Shown here: piece by piece, positions 9,721-19,435 of the stretch
Layout of the letters: every line of letters starts with the position of its first letter
Position numbering within the stretch: the first letter of the stretch is position 1
Origin: Hyphochytrium catenoides
Lineage: Eukaryota; Sar; Hyphochytriomycetes; Hyphochytriales; Hyphochytriaceae
Direction of reading: 5' to 3'
DNA: 22,717 nucleotides
Assembly (NCBI GenBank): GCA_900088475.1
Contig: FLMG01004308.1
Coordinates: forward strand, 1 to 22,717
Program-made: the position numbers and the translations under genes
The notes under the pieces: generated by a model
What the model saw: the letters and a program-made list of their open reading frames with translations, nothing else
What the model was told of the DNA's origin: nothing
Database searches by the model: none

Positions 9721-11237
9721 CATCTGGAGAGCAAGCCCCTTGCTCGCTTTTGCTTGCAGGTGAGGTGGTGGTCCAGTGGTGCGTGCTCTGCACTGCTTGT
9801 TATCTGCTGTATTAGCACTTCTTCTGGGTGTGTCACTTGATCTAGGAGCCACTCTGTCTCAGTAATCTTACTCCAGCGGACCCAACTTTAGCAGTTAGAG
9901 CTATGGACTCATAAGCATTAGTGTGCTGTAGGTATTGGGCCTGTCTATCTTTTGTTTGTATAGAGCTGATAGTCTCCAAGCGCTTATTGTCTCTTCATGC
10001 ATGGATCGGTTGCAGCACTGCTGGTACACCAGACTGTCTTTATACAGCTGATGAATAGGAGTCAAACCGCTAGGTAGACGAGAACCAGGCACTTCTCCGC
10101 CTAATTTGACCCTCAGGTTCGAATCACAACGCGGGGATGGTAGATAGTGCGAGCCACTTGACCCTTCTCAGGATCTGAGTCATGCAAGAGTAGTACGACT
10201 GGATTGAAAAGCAATCATAGCTTCGTAGCCCCATACCGTAGTAGCCTTGAGCCTACCTGTAGAGGGCGGCACATCCAGTAGTAGAGTGACGCAATTTGAA
10301 GCGAATGGGTCAGCACAAAAACCACGGTCTTGTTGTCTACTTGGAAAGCTTCTTGCATCATTATAAACGCCATAGAACTATATTAAGACACTAAATAAAG
10401 CCCCAGTGGAGCGCTTTCGAGCGATGCCAGCAGTTTGATACTATCGTTCTTCATATAGTGATCTATTTGTAGGAAATGTAGGGGTGGTCGACTAGGAAGC
10501 GCCCTCCTAGCTACGCTTACCTGACAATGTAATGTTTCTCACGTTAGAACTAAGTCATGTCATCACAAAGCTCTGCTCTTATTAGCAACGAAGGTCTGTA
10601 TGCTGTCAGTACGGTACCTCGTTACCACAGGTCCTGAGAAAGAAGAGTCGCAAAGGTCCCACTCCTGCCATCGGTTGTTGGACTAGGAGCTGGTTTTATG
10701 GAAAGGGCTTTTCTGAGAATTCTATATTCTTTCTCAGCATCACGGCCCAAGTGGCGGATGGATTGATACTTTTGCATTTTATAAAAATAGAGAAGGTACA
10801 GGAACCAAGGCCTTACTTCGACTGTTTCCAATCCAAGATGCCAGATTCAGCTTGCGAGAGTGTAATATCTGAGTTTAGAAAACTCTCTTTATACTTTGAA
10901 GTTGTACGCCGTAATAACACTTGGTCTCTTGAAGCTGTTCCATTCAAGTCGTTGGACATGTAGAACTACCGCCAGTAGAACTACTGCCCTCCCTCCCCGT
11001 ACAAGAACAACGCTCATTAGTAAAGCCTTTTTTCCTAATAAGGAATTGATGAGGGGGTGGCACATCTGACGTCTCGTTCAGGCCAGAAGCATGCCCGATA
11101 ACAGTCTTTTACAATAAAATTAAAGTTATGTGCAGTTGCAGTAAGTCTAATCTATAAACGAAAGGCCACCCGCGTGCGCATCTGATAATAGGATCATCAT
11201 TCAAGGCACTCTCTTGCACTACTCGTCGTACGTAGTA
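9721..11237. other. no supported gene; weak retroelement hints
   Basis: Open frames here are short. A B-box-like GGTTCGAATCA lies at about 10117-10127 but no tRNA fold forms around it. A plus-strand frame at 10751-10963 ends with a stretch containing RRNNTWSLEAVP, which resembles the start of copia reverse transcriptases, but the sequence does not continue into the rest of that domain. The direct repeat GTAGAACTAC(C/T)GCC lies at about 10960-10988. Confidence 0.35.
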
Positions 11238-11416
11238 CTAGTGATCATATAGTCGGATTTCCACTATCCCATTGAGGTGTACGTGACATGTCAACGCGCC
11301 GGTTGACTCCTTGAAGTTCTCCTTGAGCTGATAACCGGGGAGACATGGTATTTCGACCCCGTTGTAATATGCGTGGCAGATCCATAGATTAGTTTGCGAG
11401 AACGACGAGCCTCCCA
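11238..11416 (-). CDS. probable terminal exon of an unrecognised gene
   Basis: On the minus strand a strong 3' splice site (TTTACTTTCCTACAG, preceded by about 240 bases of pyrimidines) is followed by two bases and then 58 codons to a TAG. The peptide has normal complexity, unlike the tract before it: it includes NLWICHAYYNGVEIPCLPGY and later TCHVHLNGIVEIRLYDH at the C-terminus. It has three cysteines and alternating hydrophobic residues, suggesting a small beta-rich fold. I do not recognise the family. The upstream exon should lie beyond 11670 but could not be identified. The change of composition exactly at the acceptor is the main support. Confidence 0.4.
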
Positions 11417-11426
11417 CTGTAGGAAA

Positions 11427-11668
11427 GTAAAAGAGAAGGAGGAGAAAGAAGAAGAGAGAAGAATTGGAAGGAGAGAAGAAGAGAGAAGAAGAAGAAGAAA
11501 GAAAGGAGAAGAAGAAGAGAGGAAGAAGAAGCAGAGAAGAAGATAGAAGGAGAAGAAGAAGAAGGAGAATCAAGAAGAAGGAGGGGAAGAAGACGATCAA
11601 AAGAAGACGAAGAAGAAGGAAAAGAGGAAGAAGAAGGAGAAGAGGAAGAAGAAGAAGAAGATGAAGAA
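11427..11668. repeat. GAA/GAG purine tract (polypyrimidine on minus strand)
   Basis: About 240 bases are almost all A/G on the plus strand, built of irregular GAA, GAG and AGG triplets with very few interruptions. Its complement is the same kind of tract as the one at 3391-3581, in opposite orientation. On the minus strand it runs into a consensus splice acceptor at 11417-11423, so it may be the 3' part of an intron. Arg/Glu/Lys-rich open frames in it are by-products of the repeat. Confidence 0.88.
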
Positions 11669-13645
11669 GACTAGACAGGAGCTAGAAAGTCCTGATCGCT
11701 TCGTCAACTTAGCTCTTCTCCTCCTCAATTGTCATTATCGGAAAAAGAAGAGTCAAGTTGAACTCCTCAGCGATAACAGAAGGAGAAGGTTGAGCAAGAG
11801 GAGAAGAGGACGGACGAGAGAATCATTATTATCACATCGATCAGGCAAGCAAGAAGAGCGGGGTCGTCCAACTGCTAGAGATGAATAATACGCTTTCTTC
11901 ATAATCGGTATCCCAGGCGCGCTGGCGCGGCGGTACCGAAGGGTCCTTGGCCTTTCTAAGGAAGAAGAAAAAGAGAAGGGTATGGGATGAGCGTAAGCAC
12001 AGCGTCGTGGCGCTCGAACGACCCATGAAAGAACGCTTCAAATAAATCTTTTTCAAAGCAGCACAATAGACAACAAGCCATAATACACAGCAAAGAAAGA
12101 AGACATTAGAGACTGCGTACAAACACCCAGATGAAGGGGGAAAAGTAAGAGAGGACCTTGTAAAGACGGCCGCCCCAGTGACAGACAGGAGCAATATGGC
12201 AAACACAAAGCAGCGTTATAGGGATCCAGAACAGTCCGCAAACCCGCAAAGAGTTTATGTCTCTCTTGTAGTTCTACTCTCGTAGAACTATTCTACAAAA
12301 CAGTGCTTATTTTTTAGGAAAAGGTAAAGCAAGAGGAACAGTAGTTCGCAGTAGGTGAAGGAGAGATGAGCAGCAACAATAATAATACCGCAATACAGAA
12401 GATGCCATAGCTCATAACAAAATCACTTCATAGTTCACGGAGTATTATTTATATGCCCTCCTTATTACCACTACTACTAGGAACTACCTGTATTATTATC
12501 GAGAGCTGTAATGGTATTCCAGAGCTCCCCCCGGTCATTACGGCAAGCGGCGTACGTCACTGTGGAAGAGAAAGAACCAACTTTTCTACACTGTGCTCCT
12601 CCTGCGATCAGAGAGCCAGGCTGTCTTTCCTCTCAGCCCTTGGCTTTCTTCTTGCAAGGTGCCATTTCTCCTCGCTGTGGTGCATCTGTCTCATCACTTC
12701 CCTTCCTATTATCTTCTTTTGCTGCACTGCTTTTCTCTTTCCTTCTTCCACTCACTCTCTCTCTTCTCCCCGGCCTATCATTCACACGTCACAGGTAGGA
12801 AGTAGGGTGCTCTTGCCCGGAGGGTCATCACATGGCATGGGAGAAGAGATGAACAAAGAAGGCATCGAGCGATCATCATTCGCTGTATGTACCACGGTGG
12901 AAGCCGCGGGGTTACTGCTCTGTGGGACTCCTTGTTTGGGCCTTGTTCTTTGACGCTCTTCTTTCTTCGCTGTCACATTCTGCTGAGGAGGCTGGGAGGC
13001 TGATGATGTGCCTCTAGCAGCTAGACTCTAGCTACGATATTGTCCCTTCCGTGACCTCTGTGATGATGGGGAAATGAAGAGAACGAACAATTTTATGCTT
13101 TCTAAAGCCATTATTACAAGGAGAGAACAATGGTGCGGGCTGAAGTTTGGGCTGGCAGATATAGTAACTAGCACGCTGACCGTACCCCGTGGCAATCAAG
13201 AGGATGAGGGGTCCTTGGTTGTTAGCTTGAGCAGGAAGCTGGAGAGGGAAGAATCACGCTACTTCTCCTGCTTTCTCTTTAGAGGTGGATAAGCTCGTTT
13301 ACCTTGTAAGGCTCAAAGTTAATGAAGGTGGTGGCTGGAATGTGGACATTGCCGAACTTGCTCCGCCGTCATCATCGGCCAGGAGTGATCGTCAATACCC
13401 CCAAGGGGAAACATCTTAATTGCTGTTGGTGGTGGTGCCCGTGATCTCCTACGAGGGAGGAGGAGTTTTAAAAGCAGCGCTAGGGCACGTCCGCATTTCT
13501 GACTGACAAGTAGGCCTGTCGCTTGGCGGGCTCGATCTCCTAGGCGATTTCCCGCGCTTACCCAGTGCAGCCAATAAGGAACTATAAGGTTAACAGCAAG
13601 CCACGAAGTCGCCATATCGTGCTGTGACTACTTGGAGTTACCTGA
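11669..13645. other. no supported gene; CT-rich patches and one hairpin
   Basis: Frames such as 12453-12953 (+) and 11841-12206 (-) are Ser/Leu/Phe-rich, lack family resemblance and overlap one another's composition, so I do not call them. The minus-strand part could contain the missing upstream exon(s) of the 11238-11416 exon. A perfect 9-bp hairpin with a 4-base loop lies at 12269-12290. CT-rich DNA at about 12640-12780 resembles intron or promoter sequence seen elsewhere in the window. The last few hundred bases are the 5' flank of the UV endonuclease gene. Confidence 0.4.
12269..12290. repeat. short perfect hairpin
   Basis: TAGTTCTAC and GTAGAACTA form a perfect 9-bp stem around the loop TCTC. 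No T-run follows, and no gene end is near, so there is no reason to call a terminator. Confidence 0.55.
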
Positions 13646-15787
13646 GTGAGAGGCAGGAAAGAAGAGAGACAGCCCCCGGCAAGACGAGTATCGGGTCCGC
13701 TGATAGAAGAGCGGTTCGACCATCGGCCGTTCACTTGCTCTCTGACCGATCAAGAAGCACATCTTTGGGTGGCTGAAGAGAACGGAAAACTGAGAGCGGC
13801 CAGACTCCTTGTCCGCGGCGCCGTCCTCCTTCCTCGGAAGGCTCCGACGAGCGTCGTTTGTCCACCCCTTGCTGGTGTTAAAAACTGCAACAATTATTTT
13901 ATCATGCCTCCTAGGACCCGGAGATGCACGATAGCTACGGCCTCACCCGCCGCCGCCATTGCGGAAGACACGAAAGCCTTATTGAAGACGAGTAGCGAGG
14001 ACGACAAGCAGAAAAGAGTAGCAGGCGTGGATGATGATTCCAAGAAGAAGAGAGGTTCACGCCCTAAGAAAAAGGAGCAATGGAAGCCTCGAGAGCTTCC
14101 TCCTGACTTTCCTGAGCGGATTGGTTACGCTTGCTTGAACACTATTCTGAGAGTGGAGAAGCCTCCAGTATTCTGTTCTAGAACTCTCCGCTTGTCCACG
14201 CTGAAGGAAAAAGGAATGGAGTATGTCTACGAGCTGGCAAGGCAGAATCTCAAGGACTTGGAGGCGCTCATCAGGTGGAACGACGCCCATCATATCAAGT
14301 TCATGCGAATGTCCAGCGAGATGTTCCCTTTCGCTAGTCATGAGGAGCACGGCTATTCCCTGGTCTCCTTTGCTGACGAGCTCAAACAGATAGGAAGCCT
14401 TGCTAAAGAGCTAGGTCACCGCCTCACCATGCATCCCGGGCAATTCAACCAGCTCGGTTCCCCATCACCGAAAGTTGTTGACGCTACAAGGCGTGACCTG
14501 ATCTATCATGCTGAGATCCTTGACTTAATGGATTTGCCTTCAGAATCAATCATGATTCTGCATATGGGAGGCGTCTATGGGGACAAGGTGGCTACCATTC
14601 AGCGATGGGAGGCTGAGTTTCAAAGACTTCCAAAGCACGTCCAAGACCGACTTGTCATAGAGAATGACGAGCTCAACTACAACGTTGAAGAGATACTACC
14701 CACGTGCAAGAGGCTCAACATTCCGCTCGTCTTTGACTATCATCACCATGACATCAACCCGGGAACACGACCTCTGGAGGAGCTGCTGCCAGAGATAGCA
14801 GCGACATGGACAAGAAGAGGGATCAGGCAGAAGGTTCACTATAGCGAGGGGCGACAAGGAGCTGTCACCGTTGTTGAGCGACGAGGGCATTCTGATCGGG
14901 TCAAAAGCCTTCCTCTCTGTGGAAAGGAGGTCGACCTAATGATTGAAGCCAAGGATAAGGAACAGGCTGTGCTTGAGATGTTCCAGCTCTACGGTTGCTT
15001 CCCTGTGGATAAGAAGCTCATCTGGAAAGCCTTACCAGAAGCCACCAGAGTCTGTGACAAAGTAGCTAGGAAGGTGACACGGACCAGGGTTAAGAAGACG
15101 AGTGTCAAGCAAGAAGCAGAGGAGACGGCTGAAGAAAATGCTATGGATATCAACGACAACGCTCCAGGCAAGTCAGGGGATGCGCGAAAGCGAAAGAGGG
15201 TAAGCAAGCGGGTTGTCACCTCATCGTCTGTTGAGGAGCTTGAAGAGGAAGGAGGAAATGTTGTCGATGAACAAGGAGGGAATGGAAAGAGGCAACGAAA
15301 GGCTCGCAACAGTAAAAAGGAGATGAAGAAGGTAAAGCTTGAAGCTACACTGGAGCTTGCAGAGAATGAAAGGGACACTAAGCAAAGCAAGAGCTTGAAA
15401 AGGAAGACGACGAAGAAGGTTGCGGTGTCAGCGCACCAGGAGGAAGAAGAGCAGACGCTTGTCGATAAGGAGAATGTGCAGATTGGCGAGCTTAAACCAC
15501 TACTTCCTCAGCGCAACGCCATCGTACGGCGCAAAACCCGGACTGTAGACTTTGTGGCGAACGTACAGGAGGAAGAGGGTGTGCCGCCTGCTGGGCTGGA
15601 AGACAGCGAGGTCAGACACGGCACAGACAAGAAGCGGGTGACAACTAAGAAAACAGTTGTGCATGTAGAGCAGCGCGAGGTCAAGGTTGAGGTCAAGCGA
15701 GTGAACAACGTGAGTAAGGTAAAAGACGGGTTAGGAGTGGGCAGCGCTGCTTTACCGAGAAGACGATCAGCTAGGGTTAGCAGTTAG
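13646..15787 (+). CDS. UVE1: UV-damage endonuclease, UVE1/UvdE family
   Basis: UvdE/UVE1 nicks DNA immediately 5' of cyclobutane dimers, 6-4 photoproducts and some abasic sites, starting an excision pathway independent of classical NER. The TIM-barrel domain spans about residues 155-450 of a 713-residue frame. It opens with RIGYACLN and KPPVFCSRTLRL. Metal and active-site residues seen are His263 (MHPGQF), His306 (ILHMGG), Glu339 (VIENDE), Asp364 and His367 (FDYHHHD), Lys396 and His398 (QKVHYS), His415 and Glu434 (MIEAKDKE); spacings match the known metal-binding set, including the lysine that is carboxylated in the bacterial enzyme. A second ATG at 13904 (Met87, MPPRTRR) is a good alternative start, since residues 1-86 look unlike the family. 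The last 260 residues are Lys/Arg/Glu-rich with nuclear-signal-like clusters (RKRKRVSKR; KRQRKARNSKK; PRRRSARVSS). There is no intron, unlike neighbours. Confidence 0.95.
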   Translation: MRGRKEERQPPARRVSGPLIEERFDHRPFTCSLTDQEAHLWVAEENGKLRAARLLVRGAVLLPRKAPTSVVCPPLAGVKNCNNYFIMPPRTRRCTIATASPAAAIAEDTKALLKTSSEDDKQKRVAGVDDDSKKKRGSRPKKKEQWKPRELPPDFPERIGYACLNTILRVEKPPVFCSRTLRLSTLKEKGMEYVYELARQNLKDLEALIRWNDAHHIKFMRMSSEMFPFASHEEHGYSLVSFADELKQIGSLAKELGHRLTMHPGQFNQLGSPSPKVVDATRRDLIYHAEILDLMDLPSESIMILHMGGVYGDKVATIQRWEAEFQRLPKHVQDRLVIENDELNYNVEEILPTCKRLNIPLVFDYHHHDINPGTRPLEELLPEIAATWTRRGIRQKVHYSEGRQGAVTVVERRGHSDRVKSLPLCGKEVDLMIEAKDKEQAVLEMFQLYGCFPVDKKLIWKALPEATRVCDKVARKVTRTRVKKTSVKQEAEETAEENAMDINDNAPGKSGDARKRKRVSKRVVTSSSVEELEEEGGNVVDEQGGNGKRQRKARNSKKEMKKVKLEATLELAENERDTKQSKSLKRKTTKKVAVSAHQEEEEQTLVDKENVQIGELKPLLPQRNAIVRRKTRTVDFVANVQEEEGVPPAGLEDSEVRHGTDKKRVTTKKTVVHVEQREVKVEVKRVNNVSKVKDGLGVGSAALPRRRSARVSS

Positions 15788-15808
15788 GGGAAAGCTCCTA
15801 TTAACCCT
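15773..15808. repeat. inverted telomere-like motifs at the UVE1 stop codon
   Basis: AGGGTTA (15773-15779) and TAACCCT (15802-15808) are exact inverse complements around a 22-base loop that contains another TTAGGGG. The arms flank the UVE1 stop codon at 15785-15787. A hairpin in the 3' end of the transcript is possible, but the arms are short and may be chance. Confidence 0.4.
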
Positions 15809-17032
15809 GTCGCATATTCAAATGAAATGGCGTCATCCTGGAGAACTCATCTAGTGCAGAGGATATTCCATGCCATGCTTTCTGCTGACAGCCGAGCGCT
15901 CGTTCGGTTTACCGAAGTAGCCAGTTTGAAGTCCGGGTCGCATGTCCTCTTTACTTATTCTGTAGCGCTGCTACCTTAGTCCAACTATAGACTTCTCCTC
16001 TTTGGACGGATAGACGGAGTCTGCATATACTGCTAGCGTGGTGCCCGCGCGTGAGCCTTTCAGTGCTTAGGAGTACCTGTCTGGTGGCTGAGGTTTCCAA
16101 GTCGGAAGTAGTCAGATGTGAAAGGTGACAGAGCATGCTCACAGGGTTCCATCTTCCTCTACCTCTTGGGCCCCCTACTACTCTATGATAGCAATATAGC
16201 CTGGTAACTCCTCTCTGCTTGCTCCCTTAGGATCTCAAAAGTTGCAACCGTCTGAGGGCCCTCGGCCACCTTTCAGCGTCAAGTCTGCACAGTGGCTTAC
16301 TAAAGCTTGAGCCAGCTTACAGTAGTGCATAGGATCTTCTCTGACCTTCTCCCATCTATACTCTATGTGGCCTGGCATCGAATCTTGAAAAGATTCAGCG
16401 ATCCACGGAGATCGAGAGTGTGGATCTGCTGGTGTGGATGATATCCAGCTTGCGTCCGAGCTTCACGAGCGGCAGTTCTGGCCTAAGCGTTATTGGATTC
16501 TGATCCTGCAGTTGAGCTTCAGATAGAGCGCCAACCTCCTAAAGGTGTGTCAATAAACTACAAAAAATAAACCCTAGCATAGAAGACCTAGAACCCGGCG
16601 TTGCCACACCGCGAATTGGGGCGGTGAAGGCTTGAATCATGAAGCTTTGGAAGGAACGACAAATAAGGCAGCAGCAGAGCAGCAGCACCCTCAATCAGCG
16701 CACGCTGGCACTTCGTCGCTTCACTCCTCCTCATTCAAGTCTGTCGTTTGGACTCTAGTCAGCCTTTTCTAATGGATGGCGGCCGCCTGGAGGTGATCGT
16801 ATGGCGCTTGCCTCTAGCGATGCTAAAATCGTACACCGTCTGGGAGGGAATTGACTTCGTGACGCTCCTCGCGTCCATTGCTGCGTCTCACAGAGGCTCT
16901 ACTGGGTTTCCAGGCCCATAATTTCAATTCTATTCACCTTTACTTTCAGACGCTGCCTACGCCGCTGAGAACAGCACAGGTGGCTGAAAAACGTCAGCCT
17001 GCCCGGTACTTGGGGGGAGCTCGTAAAATAGC
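15788..17032. other. UVE1-LST8 intergenic region
   Basis: This holds the 3' flank of UVE1 and the 5' flank of LST8. A telo-box-like AAACCCTAG lies at 16569-16577. On the minus strand an open frame without a good start ends at 16235 and runs back to about 16460; its coding-like peptide (for example GHIEYRWEKVREDPMHYCKL) has no family I recognise. The final 150 bases before LST8 contain several upstream ATGs out of frame with it, so either the leader is spliced or transcription starts close to the gene. Confidence 0.4.
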
Positions 17033-18818
17033 ATGCCGAGTGTCATTCTGGCTACGGCAGGCTATGACCACACCATCAGATTTTGGGAAGCCCCGAGCGG
17101 CATCTGCTATCGCACCGTTCAGTACCCGGACTCGGTACGCATATGTGAGGAAGTCACCTATTTTAATTCGCACTCAGTTGTTCTTCCCCTGGATAGCAAG
17201 TGAACCGGCTGGAGATAACGCCAGACAAGCAGTTCCTGGCTGCAGCAGGCAACCCTCACATCCGCCTCTTTGAGATCAATAGCAATAACCCTAATCCAGT
17301 AAGCATTTGATGTCCGCGGGACTCTCCTCAAGCATTAGGCTTACCCAGCTCACAACGAGTCATCTGACACATTTTCAGCCGAGTGGACCCCACTTCCCAC
17401 TTTCCTCGATCTCCTGTCCTTGTCTTTCTGGCTTGGAGCGTGTTATGAATCTTCCCTATCTTATAGTTCCATCGCTGCAGGTGACCAGTTATGACGGGCA
17501 CTCTGGGAATGTCACAGGTGTTGGCTTTCAGAAGGACGGCAAATGGATGTTCAGCTGCAGCGAGGACGGAACCATAAAAATCTGGGACCTCAGGTAGCAA
17601 GGCCGAGGTTAGCCTCTACGTCCTTCGCTCATTGGGGCTCTTAGCAAGAGGGTGAATAGAGTATAACCCTAAGCTTTAAAAGCTATCCTCGACTTTCTGG
17701 CTCGGGCCCTTAACTCCTCGGTTGCCTGCTTTGCTTCTCCTTAGAGCACCAGGCTGTCAGCGTAACTTTGAGAATGGCTGTGCGGTAAACACCATAGCCC
17801 TCCATCCCAATCAGGTATGGCGCGCGTCGGAGTCACACTGCCATATGCCGCGTCGCTAAGAGTTGGTTTGCTATAGGGTGAGCTCGTTACTGGAGACCAG
17901 AATGGAAATCTGAAGGTCTGGGATTTGACACAGAATCAGGCTATTTATGAGACAGTTCCGGAAGGCGAAGTCGCTATTAGGTCGGTCTCTGTGGCGTCAG
18001 ATGCATCCTTCGTTGCTGCGGCCAATAATCCTGGGAATGTCTACATCTGGGACCCTAAGAAATCGTAAGTGTATACTCTCTCCTTTGATCAACTCTTTTC
18101 TTCTGCGCTGCCCCTCTCCGCTATATCTTCCTCATGTTTTTCTTGTCCCGCATTGAGCTTGCATAGAAGTCTTACTTTCCTTTCTACTTCCTTAAGAACT
18201 GCCTGTTTATAGAGGCTTTTGAAGGATCTCTCACTATTGTTACCACCACAGAGACAGCTACTCTTTAGTGAGCGATTTTAAGGCGCATGATGGGTATATC
18301 TTGAAGTGCCAGTTCAGCCCTGATGTTAGGTGAGTCACTGCTGGGCGTACACTGTAAGAGTAGGCGTTCCTTCCTGATTCTCAACCTCCATAGGCTGCTA
18401 GCAACCACTTCTTCCGACAAAACGGTGAAGATTTGGAACGTACAAGAGAAGTTTAGCCTGTCCAGGACCCTAACTGGCCCGCCTACTGGACATGCGCGCT
18501 GGGTGTGGGACTGCGCCTTTTCAGCGGACTCAAGCTACCTCGTATCAGGTTAGAAAGCCTTTACTCTCCGTTGTTACCAGCGCCTGGTGGCTTGCTGTCT
18601 ACTGTCCATTTGATACCTCTGTCCACGATGCTTGTCCTTGCACTGTCCCTTCATAAACCACATACATGCTGACATTGTCCTCTGCTCGTGGACTAGCGTC
18701 GTCGGACCAGCAAGCCTTTTTGTGGGATTTATCAACAGGGGAAGTCATTCGGCAGTACACTGGTCATCATAAAGCAGTGGTCTGCGTGGCCCTTAATGAT
18801 AGTTCCGTAGATACCTGA
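17033..18818 (+). CDS. LST8: LST8, WD40 subunit of TOR complexes 1 and 2 (8 exons)
   Basis: LST8 (mLST8/GbetaL) is a seven-blade WD40 propeller that binds the TOR kinase domain and stabilises both TOR complexes, controlling growth in response to nutrients. I assembled eight exons: 17033-17134, 17197-17298, 17481-17593, 17745-17814, 17877-18064, 18252-18329, 18394-18548, 18697-18818. All introns are GT-AG, 62-187 bases, and every join keeps frame, giving 309 residues plus TGA, the usual length. Diagnostic stretches are [20 protein letters not shown] at the N-terminus, [56 protein letters not shown] across a junction, [41 protein letters not shown] and a C-terminal [14 protein letters not shown]. 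Each WD blade has its xWD/xWx strand. Nothing is broken, so it should be functional. The start ATG (17033) matches the conserved family N-terminus. Confidence 0.96.
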
Positions 18819-19435
18819 AGTAGCTGCTGGTCCTGTCAGTAGCCTATCAGAGCTCAGCAGAAAGCTAGACGATACTTTGAGAAGCGTGCGTCGGAGACCT
18901 GACAAGTGTCTAGCTTCTGCATAGAGATGTCTTTAGATGGCTAATTTTACGATGCAATTATATAACTTAGTACTGAAAATATATACAGACCGGTGAAAAG
19001 CTAATCTACGGCTTGAGAAGGAGCCTTCATTCGATGCCTAACTCTCTATAAACTACCTCTGCTTGATGGCTCCACATCCCTTGCACCTACTCTACTCTAG
19101 TCTTTAGGGGATTCCACCTCTATTGTCCTATGGGTTGCACTAGAAATCTATGGGTCCCCTCTTCTGCCACAACCCTACCATCCGACTTTATGTTACACCG
19201 AGGCGCAGTCCAGCTTCCTCTTACTTACTCGGAGCCAGCTATCTAAAGAGCGAAGGGACTACTGTGGAACTGCTTCAACGACTGGAGGATTGGTCCTAGC
19301 TGGGGTCAATGGGTACTAGGACCTCTTGCTCTTCCTTACGCTCGCTCTTCTTAGTCAACGTTACCCAGCTGATGCTTCGGGCTGCATGGATGCGGCTTAC
19401 CGCTCAACAATGGCCTTGGTCAGGAGAGATCGCTC
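18819..19435. other. convergent intergenic region between LST8 and the PH gene
   Basis: Both neighbouring genes end here, one from each side, leaving about 617 bases. It must hold both 3' ends. I see no further gene, RNA or repeat; AT-rich DNA at about 18950-18990 (TATAACTTAG, ATATATAC) could carry polyadenylation signals for LST8. Confidence 0.45.

Noticed and set aside
10094-10140. B-box-like GGTTCGAATCA as a second tRNA or SINE
   Set aside because: The T stem does not pair and no acceptor stem or clear A box was found.
11464-11664. Arg/Glu/Lys-rich plus-strand frame
   Set aside because: A by-product of the GAA/GAG tract, better explained as microsatellite or intron.
12453-12953. 166-codon plus-strand frame, partly hydrophobic
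   Set aside because: Three overlapping frames in CT-rich DNA give Ser/Leu-rich peptides; no convincing signal peptide or family.
16878-17273. 131-codon plus-strand frame over the start of LST8
   Set aside because: It runs in a different phase across the first LST8 exons and an intron; the spliced LST8 frame explains the coding signal.
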